A stretch of DNA of 64,000 nt. Source: Cyclobacteriaceae bacterium. GTDB taxonomy: Bacteria > Bacteroidota > Bacteroidia > Cytophagales > Cyclobacteriaceae. This document shows, in pieces, positions 45,777 to 51,821 of this stretch. Each line of letters begins with the position of its first letter. Position 1 is the stretch's first letter. Made by a program: the position numbers and the translations under genes. Under the pieces are notes generated by a model. The model was not told the origin of the DNA and did no database searches. It was given only the letters and a program-made list of their open reading frames with translations. Where the stretch lies: positions 186,001 to 250,000 of the forward strand of contig JANQKF010000033.1 of assembly GCA_028281285.1 (NCBI GenBank), in the 5' to 3' direction.

Positions 45777-46538
45777 TTAAGTAGTATTTTGCTTCATATT
45801 CATCATCATAAGAGCTATAAAAATTATTATGTCTTGTATAAAATGGATGATGAATGCAATAGACAGTCCCTTGGTTTCTATGGTAGCTTTACACAATACG
45901 TAACCCAATATTGCTGACATGAAAACACCTATAATTCCTCCAGGATTACCGAAAAAATGAGGTATCCCGAAAGCCAAAGCAGAAATAATTATGATCGCTA
46001 GGTCTGGAAAGTGGTTGAAGAGGCCTCCAATAATCCCAAAACGAAAAATTAATTCTTCACTAAAAGCGTTTGTCAATGAAAATAGAAATACAAAAGGAAG
46101 AATGCCCCAGTGAAAGTTGTTAATACTATTTGTATGTTTTACAGCCAAGAACATAAAAATTGCTGTTGCCGTGCTTATAAATAACAGTAAATGTAGTCCA
46201 TTAAGAGCCCAAGAAGATTTTCCATTTATCCCGAGCCATTTTTCTTTACTTGCTATTTTGTTAAGTTGTCCAATGCTCAGAAACTCTTTACTATCAGGAT
46301 TTAGCGCTAAAACAACCATCATTGTTAGCAATGCAATAATTAATGCAAACACTTGGTACTTAAGCATGTAGTCTACAAAGCTGTTTGAATGGACTTGTAA
46401 TGAGATCTTCTCAGTAAAAAAGCCTGCGTTGAGTAGCAAAATTGCTGAAGTTGACACAATCAAAAGTGTATAGATCATTCTCATAATCAATGTGTTTTGC
46501 ACAAAAAAATGATAGAAAAAAGCTAGTACCATTACCAT
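45777..46538 (-). CDS. CPBP family intramembrane metalloprotease
   Basis: Membrane protein of 253 residues with about seven hydrophobic helices. The CPBP (CAAX protease and bacteriocin-processing) motifs are present: EELIFRFG (EExxxR) and IPHFFGNPGG with the second-motif His. Such proteins cleave prenylated or membrane substrates, or confer immunity to bacteriocins. It begins 7 bases after the Crp/Fnr gene, so the two form one cassette operon. The start is uncertain; MRMIYTLLIV further in would also give a clean first helix. Its own attC site seems lost. Confidence 0.88.
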   Translation of the reverse strand: MVMVLAFFYHFFVQNTLIMRMIYTLLIVSTSAILLLNAGFFTEKISLQVHSNSFVDYMLKYQVFALIIALLTMMVVLALNPDSKEFLSIGQLNKIASKEKWLGINGKSSWALNGLHLLLFISTATAIFMFLAVKHTNSINNFHWGILPFVFLFSLTNAFSEELIFRFGIIGGLFNHFPDLAIIIISALAFGIPHFFGNPGGIIGVFMSAILGYVLCKATIETKGLSIAFIIHFIQDIIIFIALMMMNMKQNTT

Positions 46539-46545
46539 ACGGTAA

Positions 46546-47139
46546 CTAACGAATTCTTGCTTGCTCTTTTCTTATCCTGCTTAAGCTTTGAGGAGTAATG
46601 CCAAGAAATGAGGCAATATACTTTTGAGGAGTTCGAAGAATAATTTCCGGTTGTCTTCTTTGAAGGTCAAGATATCTTTCTGTAGCAGATTTAGTAAGGA
46701 AGTCTATCTGTTTGCTTTGTTTGTCGATGAACAGAGCTTCAGCTGCAAAACGACAAATTCTTTCTCCAAACTCAACGTTGCTTCTCATTTTGTCAAAATT
46801 TGATTTAGAGATTCTAAAAAGCTTTGAAGGCTCAAGAGTTATTACCTCGAGAGGTGTTTGTTGTTGGTTGAGTAAGGACATGTAGTCTCCAAAAAACTCT
46901 CTTTCATAGCACAAGTCAATGCATACGTAGTTATTTTTATTCCAAAGTAAAATTCCGCCACTTCCCTCTAAAATAAAATTCAAATACTTCTCCGTGGTAT
47001 TGGGTTCTTTTATTGTCTGCTCTTTTGAAGTTGAGATGACTTTTCCCAAGCTGACAAATGATTTCCATGCTTCGAGAGGGGCTTTAAAATATGGATCAAA
47101 AGCCTCCTTGACTATTTCTTCAACTTTATTCTGGATCAT
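46546..47139 (-). CDS. Crp/Fnr family transcriptional regulator
   Basis: A 197-residue regulator. The N-terminal cyclic-nucleotide-binding-like jelly roll (about 25-120) has the pattern YLNFILEGSGGILLWNKNN...EFFGDYMSLLNQQ, and the C-terminus has an HTH (TPQKYIASFLGITPQSLSRIRKE). The cNMP pocket is not well conserved, so the ligand is unknown. It is the promoter-proximal gene of its cassette, starting 19 bases from the R' core GCCTAAC, and probably regulates the downstream CPBP protease. Confidence 0.9.
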   Translation of the reverse strand: MIQNKVEEIVKEAFDPYFKAPLEAWKSFVSLGKVISTSKEQTIKEPNTTEKYLNFILEGSGGILLWNKNNYVCIDLCYEREFFGDYMSLLNQQQTPLEVITLEPSKLFRISKSNFDKMRSNVEFGERICRFAAEALFIDKQSKQIDFLTKSATERYLDLQRRQPEIILRTPQKYIASFLGITPQSLSRIRKEQARIR

Positions 47140-47157
47140 ACTTCAATTCATTACAAC

Positions 47158-47384
47158 GCCTAACTATCGGTTTGTGTGCCTACAGTTGGCAGAAAGCACT
47201 AATCTAGCAGAAGTGCACCAGAAGCTCAACGGTATCCAGTTGGCACTGCGTTCTGAAAGTCAAAGTCCAAAACTATAGAAGATTCCGAAAGCGATGAGGT
47301 TTCAGAAGGTGTACTGGAGCGGGTAAGTTCAGATGAAGTTGGCAAATAGGCAGTTTGGCACATAAGCGATAGTGTATGTTATGG
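47158..47384 (-). repeat. attC-like site 3 (227 bp), canonical R box GTTAGGC
   Basis: The R' core GCCTAAC/GTTAGGC (47158-47164) matches the integron consensus exactly; the opposite end is GTTATGG (47378-47384). Inner arms CTATCGGTTTGTGTGCC and GGCACATAAGCGATAG pair closely. The interior shares CTGCGTTC.GAAAGT.AAA.TCC with site 7. Confidence 0.65.
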
Positions 47385-47390
47385 GCTTTT

Positions 47391-48143
47391 TCAAGTTTCA
47401 GGTTCAATTACAACGCAACCTTTTACATTTGAAGTTGAGTTAGACTGTGATATGCCCACTCGTGGAGCATCTTCATGTTCGTTATCTAAGCTAACATTTT
47501 GAACAGATCCAAAATGATAGATATCCATTTGTTTTCCAGACCATATTACATCTTCTAAGACTATCCTCCCGCTATACCCGTAAACCTTATCGTAAGTAAT
47601 TGTAGAGTTCCTTGTGAATCTGTTCAAATACCCGTTCTTGTATGATCCAGCAAAGAGCCCAATCTCAAAAACTCTCATTGACTTTTCTCTTATCACTGAA
47701 TTTAGATTTCGAACAAGTAAACTTTCTAATTTGTCCCAAATTGTTTTTGGAAATACATGTTCAGTCAGAGCATTGAATTCAAAGTAGATAAAATGAGTTA
47801 AAAGTTTTTTAGATATTATGTCTTCTGAATTGCTCCCCCAAAATGATTTGCGTTCCACCCTAGTTCGTGTTTGCTTTTTGAGAAATGGATTCTGTAACTT
47901 ATTGAAGTAGTGTAGAATGTTAGCAAGTACTTTTTCCAAATAATTATCAAGGGCTTTATTTATTTCGCTCTTTGACAAAATATCCACTGCGTCAGGGATG
48001 TCATTAATTGTTAACTTTTCTCTTTTCTTCAAAAAAAAGCCACCTTCCCCCGTGAAAACAGAAGGTGTGATTTTTGAACCACAATTAACACAAACACCGA
48101 GTAGGGGTGATCCTACATGACCACATATAGGACAGATTTTCAT
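47391..48143 (-). CDS. Zinc-ribbon protein of unknown function
   Basis: A 250-residue cytoplasmic protein. The N-terminus holds a zinc ribbon (CPICGHVGSPLLGVCVNCGS), two CxxC knuckles 13 residues apart. A helical Lys-rich middle (KALDNYLEKVLANILHYFNKLQNPFLKK) and a beta-rich C-terminal half follow; I recognise no family. Zinc ribbons of this kind often contact nucleic acids or other proteins. It is the sole gene of its cassette, ending 7 bases before attC-like site 3. Function unassigned. Confidence 0.7.
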   Translation of the reverse strand: MKICPICGHVGSPLLGVCVNCGSKITPSVFTGEGGFFLKKREKLTINDIPDAVDILSKSEINKALDNYLEKVLANILHYFNKLQNPFLKKQTRTRVERKSFWGSNSEDIISKKLLTHFIYFEFNALTEHVFPKTIWDKLESLLVRNLNSVIREKSMRVFEIGLFAGSYKNGYLNRFTRNSTITYDKVYGYSGRIVLEDVIWSGKQMDIYHFGSVQNVSLDNEHEDAPRVGISQSNSTSNVKGCVVIEPET

Positions 48144-48170
48144 TTGATTACTTTAGTAAATTCACACATT

Positions 48171-48366
48171 GCCCATGATGGTTAGTATATGGCAAGTAGG
48201 ACAGCAGAAAGCACTGAAGTTTCAAGCTAGCTGCGACTCAAATCGTTTATTTTGTTTTTAATTTACTCATTCTTAAAAGCCAAATCAACGATTTGGCAGT
48301 GTTAGAAAATAACACTGAACTTTCGTAAACCACTGAACGTCCTATTTGCTATATACCGTGTTAGGG
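48171..48366 (-). repeat. attC-like site 4 (196 bp)
   Basis: Outer arms GTATATGGCAAGTAGGAC and GTCCTATTTGCTATATAC pair imperfectly; the right end is GTTAGGG (48360-48366), while the left R box is degenerate (GCCCATGAT). A central hairpin AAGCCAAATCAACGATTTGGC is shared with site 5. Confidence 0.6.
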
Positions 48367-48518
48367 TAAGTTTTTATTAAAAGAACCCCCTGTGAATTCG
48401 AACCACTTCAGCAGGACTCAGCTAATAAAAGCTGAGCCTGCCCACACACTTGTGCCCCTATGTAATAAGTATTCAGTTGTAGGGGAGAAGGGATTTGCCT
48501 CTTTAATATTTTATTTTT
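48367..48518. other. Structured 3' region between Ntn-hydrolase gene and site 4
   Basis: A 12-bp hairpin (48411-48441: GCAGG and CTCAGCT pairing with AGCTGAG and CCTGC around AATAAA, one bulged A) is followed by a second inverted pair, CCCCTA (48455-48460) / TAGGGG (48480-48485). Neither has a T-run. The region may be an mRNA 3' structure or an unannotated RNA. No coding sequence is seen. Confidence 0.4.
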
Positions 48519-49316
48519 TCATTTCATAAACGGATTAGGCTGCTTTTGAGCTCCATCTATTATCTTTTTTGTTTTACCATCAATTCTTTCAAACAGTTTA
48601 TTTCTCCACTCTAAACGGTCAAAATTTCCAAGGTTATCAACCTTAACACCTGAGAGATATCGTTCGTTTTGATACATTATCCCATAATCAATACCATTTC
48701 TAATTCTATACAATCCTACAAGTTGCGGAGCTCCTCCACAAAGAGGATCTTCAATGTTTTCTAAAGTGTCGCAAAAACACTGATAAATCGCTCTACTTGT
48801 TCTTTGAATTTCACTTTGTTGATACAATTCGTATTTAGAATTAAACTCTTTTGCACCAGAACCTAAAACATAAACTTTATCGGAGTATTCTGAATAAGAA
48901 ACTTTACTGTCGCTCCATCTTTTCGACTTGCCCCAAGATAATTCGTAACAAGCGAATTCCTTTTTTGACACTCTCGTTCCATATAGAATCGAGAATGATT
49001 CTTTCATGTATTTTTTGGGGTACGGTTCAAGAAGCTCTTGTATCTTGTATTTGATCCGCTCAAACTTCTTGTTAGAGGCGTCGGTATCGTTGAAAATCAC
49101 CCCATTGTCAGCTAAATTAACTACATGACTGATTACTTGAAGTGGAAAATGCACATCACCACAGTAGCCAATTATGTCAGAAGAGTTCTTAAATGCAAAG
49201 ACCTTTTTTCCAAAATCCCAAGAATCTTTGTCCCAAGAAATTCTGCTATCACTCATCATATAGAGTGATGCAGGTCCTCTTGAGTCAACTCCAATCCATG
49301 AGACTATTAATGTCAT
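48519..49316 (-). CDS. Proteasome/HslV-like Ntn hydrolase, cassette-borne
   Basis: A 265-residue protein with the N-terminal nucleophile fold of the proteasome beta/HslV family. Met1 precedes Thr2 (MTLIVSW), the likely N-terminal nucleophile. Further matches are MSDSRIS around 21-27 (like the HslV GDGQ turn), GKKVFAF at 36-42 (catalytic-Lys position), IIGYCGD at 48-54 (like GFAGG), and VYVLGSGAKE at 148-157 (like AIGSGG). No HslU-type ATPase or ubiquitin-like tag is nearby. It may be a self-compartmentalising peptidase, or an amidase, since the fold has many substrates. It is the only gene of its cassette. Confidence 0.7.
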   Translation of the reverse strand: MTLIVSWIGVDSRGPASLYMMSDSRISWDKDSWDFGKKVFAFKNSSDIIGYCGDVHFPLQVISHVVNLADNGVIFNDTDASNKKFERIKYKIQELLEPYPKKYMKESFSILYGTRVSKKEFACYELSWGKSKRWSDSKVSYSEYSDKVYVLGSGAKEFNSKYELYQQSEIQRTSRAIYQCFCDTLENIEDPLCGGAPQLVGLYRIRNGIDYGIMYQNERYLSGVKVDNLGNFDRLEWRNKLFERIDGKTKKIIDGAQKQPNPFMK

Positions 49317-49335
49317 TTGTTCTTTTTACTATTTG

Positions 49336-49530
49336 CCCTAACCGTTTAGTATATGGCAAGTAGGGCAGTAGAAAGCGAAAACCTTTCAAGTTTACTCTGA
49401 GCCAAAACGTTGTATTTTGTTTTTGTCTTATTCATTTTAAAAGCCAAATCAACGATTTGGCGATGTTGGTAGATAGCAATGAACTTTAGTTCACCACCAA
49501 TCGCCCTATTTGCTATATACAGTGTTGTGG
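49336..49530 (-). repeat. attC-like site 5 (195 bp)
   Basis: Very similar to site 4 (TTTAGTATATGGCAAGTAGG, the same central AAGCCAAATCAACGATTTGGC hairpin, CCCTATTTGCTATATAC). It is bounded by CCCTAAC (49336-49342) and GTTGTGG (49524-49530). Confidence 0.6.
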
Positions 49531-49537
49531 TGTCGTT

Positions 49538-49882
49538 TTATTTCCAAAACTGCCACCATTTGTTTTCTTTCTTGGTGTCCTCTTCAATCCATTCACCGCT
49601 TTCTCCTTTAGTCCACTTTTTATCAATTCCGTCAAGTGTAATTTCAGTTCCCTGACCATTGTCTAATTGTTTAATCAAATCTTCAGCAAACCAAAATGAT
49701 TCGTTTAAATCGTCAAAATACACATTAATGGCAATGCCTTCCTTTAGGGTTCCAATGACCTCAATATCCATCATTGAAGGAGTCGTTTGTCCGTAAACTT
49801 CACCTTCTTTATCAGCAATTCCTTTTTCCTCTGTTTCCGATGTTCGCTTTATCCGAACTTTGTTTCCAAAAGTGTCAAACAT
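49538..49882 (-). CDS. Small hypothetical protein (114 aa)
   Basis: A 114-residue acidic cytoplasmic protein with no family that I recognise. The N-terminal 40 residues (MFDTFGNKVRIKRTSETEEKG) look like a small SH3-like beta-barrel core. The C-terminus is Trp/Lys-rich (KWTKGESGEWIEEDTKKENKWWQFWK). It begins 10 bases after the stop of the broken small gene upstream, so the two formed one cassette operon; immunity or toxin-antitoxin pairing is possible but unproven. Confidence 0.65.
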   Translation of the reverse strand: MFDTFGNKVRIKRTSETEEKGIADKEGEVYGQTTPSMMDIEVIGTLKEGIAINVYFDDLNESFWFAEDLIKQLDNGQGTEITLDGIDKKWTKGESGEWIEEDTKKENKWWQFWK

Positions 49883-49892
49883 ATTTTCCCTT

Positions 49893-50165
49893 TTATTCTA
49901 TTGAAGGATATTCAGAGAAGTAGACATCCATTCCAATTTTCCTCATAATTGCCATTGATTCGGAATTTAAAACGCCTCCGCCACCTGTCGCATCTTTTCG
50001 GATATCAAAACCTATATCAGCAACATATTTATTCGGTTCTAAAGTTTTCCATTTATTCATCAACCAAGTTTCAAGAGCATCTATTTGGGTTGGTAAATCT
50101 CAATCATCATCACAAAGCCAATCTAACTTTTCTCCTGAATCTTCTATGTAAATATTAATTGGCAT
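49893..50165 (-). pseudogene. Small cassette ORF with in-frame TGA
   Basis: ATG at 50165 opens MPINIYIEDSGEKLDWLCDDD, then TGA at 50100-50102, then the frame continues DLPTQIDALETWLMN...IMRKIGMDVYFSEYPSIE to a TAA at 49893. Removing the single stop gives a coherent 90-residue protein that looks like an acidic immunity-type protein. It is a nonsense-mutated gene unless the TGA is read through; no selenocysteine element or other recoding signal is visible. Confidence 0.7.
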
Positions 50166-50184
50166 TTCGGTTCTCTTTAATGCA

Positions 50185-50314
50185 CCACAACGGTTTGCAT
50201 ATGGCTTGTGGCGATTTCGAAGCACTTTCCTGTCCACCGAGACCAAAGCTAGCAACGAAGCGAGAACTTTGATGATTGTCGTTCACCTGCCATAAGCTAT
50301 ATGCGTTGTTATAA
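50185..50314 (-). repeat. attC-like site 6 (130 bp)
   Basis: Bounded by CCACAAC (50185-50191) and GTTATAA (50308-50314); arms GCATATGGCTTGTGGC and GCCATAAGCTATATGC pair strongly. At 130 bp it is within normal attC length. Confidence 0.65.
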
Positions 50315-50330
50315 CCAGTTGCTATTTTGA

Positions 50331-50720
50331 TCAATTTAAAAACTCTTTATATTTCTTTTCTCTGATCTGATCTTCGTATGACTTATTAGACTGATACTTT
50401 CCAAAATCCCCTTTCCCGCTACATGTCATACATGTATATCCTTTTATTTTACCAGTTCCATCACATGAGTTGCACCTTTTTAGAGCAAACTCTTTTTTGA
50501 AGTTTTTTTCAATCCATCTATCTGCTTTTTCTCTGGCAGTGTCCACTTTAGATTGACATTTGTCGCAAAGTGTGTTTTCAATCATTTTTTCGTCCATAAA
50601 TGTTCGATTATACTGTGGCTTTGACATTGCCAAACGTCCAGCAAAAGATAAGCCTGTAGGTTTACCACATTTTGAACAGTTTACTCTAATATTTGACGTT
50701 TTGTCGAATAAATTTTCCAT
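50331..50720 (-). CDS. DnaJ-type zinc-finger protein (129 aa)
   Basis: A 129-residue protein with two cysteine clusters. The N-terminal pair of CxxC knuckles (CSKCGKP ... CDKCQSK) is followed by a helix and a DnaJ/TRASH-like central motif CNSCDGTGKIKGYTCMTCSGKGDF, with repeated CxxCxGxG. No J domain is present, so it is not a DnaJ co-chaperone. Such small proteins may act as zinc-dependent adaptors. Sole gene of its cassette, ending 17 bases before attC-like site 6. Confidence 0.75.
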   Translation of the reverse strand: MENLFDKTSNIRVNCSKCGKPTGLSFAGRLAMSKPQYNRTFMDEKMIENTLCDKCQSKVDTAREKADRWIEKNFKKEFALKRCNSCDGTGKIKGYTCMTCSGKGDFGKYQSNKSYEDQIREKKYKEFLN

Positions 50721-50737
50721 TCCTGTTATTCTATTGA

Positions 50738-50998
50738 TTATAACGTCTAGCTAAAGTGCGTATGCCCACACTTTGCTTATGGAATACTAAGCTAGCTGAT
50801 CTGCGCCACACGCACAACTGTCTCAGAAAACCGCTGCGTTCAGAAAGTGAAAATCCAGAAGTACAAAACTCTCAGAATGAATAGTCACTTGCAGACCTGT
50901 CCCGGTCGAAAGCACCGGGGAGGCACAGATTGGCGGTCGGATTGCATAGAAGTCGGCTAGAAGCACGTTGGCATATGCAACTTTAGCAACTGTTATGA
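50738..50998 (-). repeat. attC-like site 7 (261 bp)
   Basis: Ends TTATAAC (50738-50744) and GTTATGA (50992-50998); outer arms TAGCTAAAGTGCGTATGC and GCATATGCAACTTTAGC pair well. The interior shares CTGCGTTCAGAAAGT with site 3. The stop codon of the next cassette gene lies inside the site. Confidence 0.65.
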
Positions 50999-51558
50999 GC
51001 TTTGTTGGATTTTGTTGTATCAGATGAAATTATCGAGCGAAGGGATTGAATCTCATCTTTTAAAAGTTCTAGTTCTTCTGCTTGCCGTTGGAATTGCTCA
51101 TTGAGTTGTTTACTAGGTTCATATGGGTTGTTGAAAAAGTAAATTCCTCCATATAAAAAGCAGATAAGTATCATAATTCCTAAATAGACAAGGACTTTGG
51201 TTACCCGTAAAATATTAGGGTTAAATAAATCTTTCCAAATATTGAATTTGGTCTCGTAATCACCGTACATTTTGTTTGGTCGAATATGTTCATCGGAATC
51301 CAGTTCGTCTATTGCTATTATGACCTTAAGCCAACATTGACTCACTCTTCTAATTCCAATTGCGACAAAAATCCAAAGTAAGCTGAGAATTGAGCCAATA
51401 AAGAAAGGAATGTAAAGGGGTATTATATTTTTCAGGTTAACCCACAGAGTGAATACAGAAATGAAAGTTCCAAAGAAGAATAGTGTCCAAGTATTCCATC
51501 GGGCATGTTCATGCTCAAGTTTAGAATTGGCAAGTTTAATAGCTTCTTCTTGTCTCAT
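50983..51558 (-). CDS. Small membrane protein of unknown function (191 aa)
   Basis: A 191-residue protein with at least three hydrophobic helices (WTLFFFGTFISVFTLWVN, IPFFIGSILSLLWIFVAIG, VLVYLGIMILICFLYGGIYFF) and a C-terminal coiled-coil-like tail (EQFQRQAEELELLKDEIQSLRS). It begins 18 bases inside the rightmost R' half-site and ends inside attC-like site 7, so it fills one cassette exactly. No family is recognised; membrane proteins of this shape occur among phage-defence effectors, but this is speculation. Confidence 0.7.
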   Translation of the reverse strand: MRQEEAIKLANSKLEHEHARWNTWTLFFFGTFISVFTLWVNLKNIIPLYIPFFIGSILSLLWIFVAIGIRRVSQCWLKVIIAIDELDSDEHIRPNKMYGDYETKFNIWKDLFNPNILRVTKVLVYLGIMILICFLYGGIYFFNNPYEPSKQLNEQFQRQAEELELLKDEIQSLRSIISSDTTKSNKAHNSC

Positions 51559-51575
51559 CTGCTAAATGTCATTGC

Positions 51576-51582
51576 TCATAAC
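51576..51582 (-). repeat. Right-end half-site (TCATAAC / GTTATGA)
   Basis: On the minus strand GTTATGAGC precedes the rightmost cassette gene. It is identical to the GTTATGAGC ending attC-like site 7, so it marks a cassette boundary. No partner arm was found to the right, so it could be the attI-side junction or a damaged attC. Confidence 0.45.
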
Positions 51583-51704
51583 ACGTTTATATCAGAAATT
51601 TCCATAAAAGTTCCGCAATAACCAACCAATCAGAATGGTATTGAATAATTAATTCTCGAGTTCCTTATATTTTCACTATGGTTAACTTACCCTCGATTTT
51701 TTCC

Positions 51705-51763
51705 ATTGTTGGTCTTGTGACCAACGATACCAGGTAGTTCATGTTGGTGAAAACACCAACATG
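51705..51763. repeat. Two adjacent hairpins sharing GTTGGT
   Basis: GTTGGTC/GACCAAC (51708-51714 with 51719-51725, TTGT loop) is followed by a perfect 10-bp stem CATGTTGGTG/CACCAACATG (51740-51749 with 51754-51763, AAAA loop). They lie downstream of the molybdenum-enzyme genes (minus) and outside the array. They may act as a terminator or RNA structure; no T-run is adjacent. Confidence 0.5.
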
Positions 51764-51821
51764 GGAGAGACAGTGAAAAGTTCTTCAAAACGTTATTTGA
51801 CATTTTGGCTCAATGGGGTCT

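Larger units (their letters stand above)
44070..51582 (-). mobile_element. Integron-like gene cassette array (no integrase in window)
   Basis: From 44.07 to 51.58 kb all genes lie on the minus strand. Most are followed 3' by an imperfect palindrome bounded by sequences like the integron R'' (...AAC) and R' (GTT...) boxes. Seven such sites were found (44070-44121, 45287-45433, 47158-47384, 48171-48366, 49336-49530, 50185-50314, 50738-50998), plus a half-site at 51576-51582. One R' reads GTTAGGC, a perfect match to GTTRRRY. Arms pair imperfectly with extra-helical bases, as in folded attC. Cargo is unrelated and AT-rich, two genes are broken, and one stop codon lies inside its attC-like site. 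No tyrosine recombinase is visible, so this could be the distal part of a chromosomal integron or an integrase-less (CALIN) array. Several sites exceed the usual 57-141 bp length. Confidence 0.65.

Noticed and set aside
46994-47278. Plus-strand open frame across the Crp/Fnr start and attC-like site 3
   Set aside because: It opposes a well-supported regulator gene and reads through a palindrome; no protein features.
48384-48410. T-arm-like GTTCGAATTC on the minus strand, as in a tRNA or tmRNA 3' end
   Set aside because: No matching acceptor stem or CCA end was found and the expected T-stem is mismatched.
49949-50158. Plus-strand open frame of 69 codons
   Set aside because: It overlies the broken minus-strand ORF with a better cassette context and has no signal or domain.
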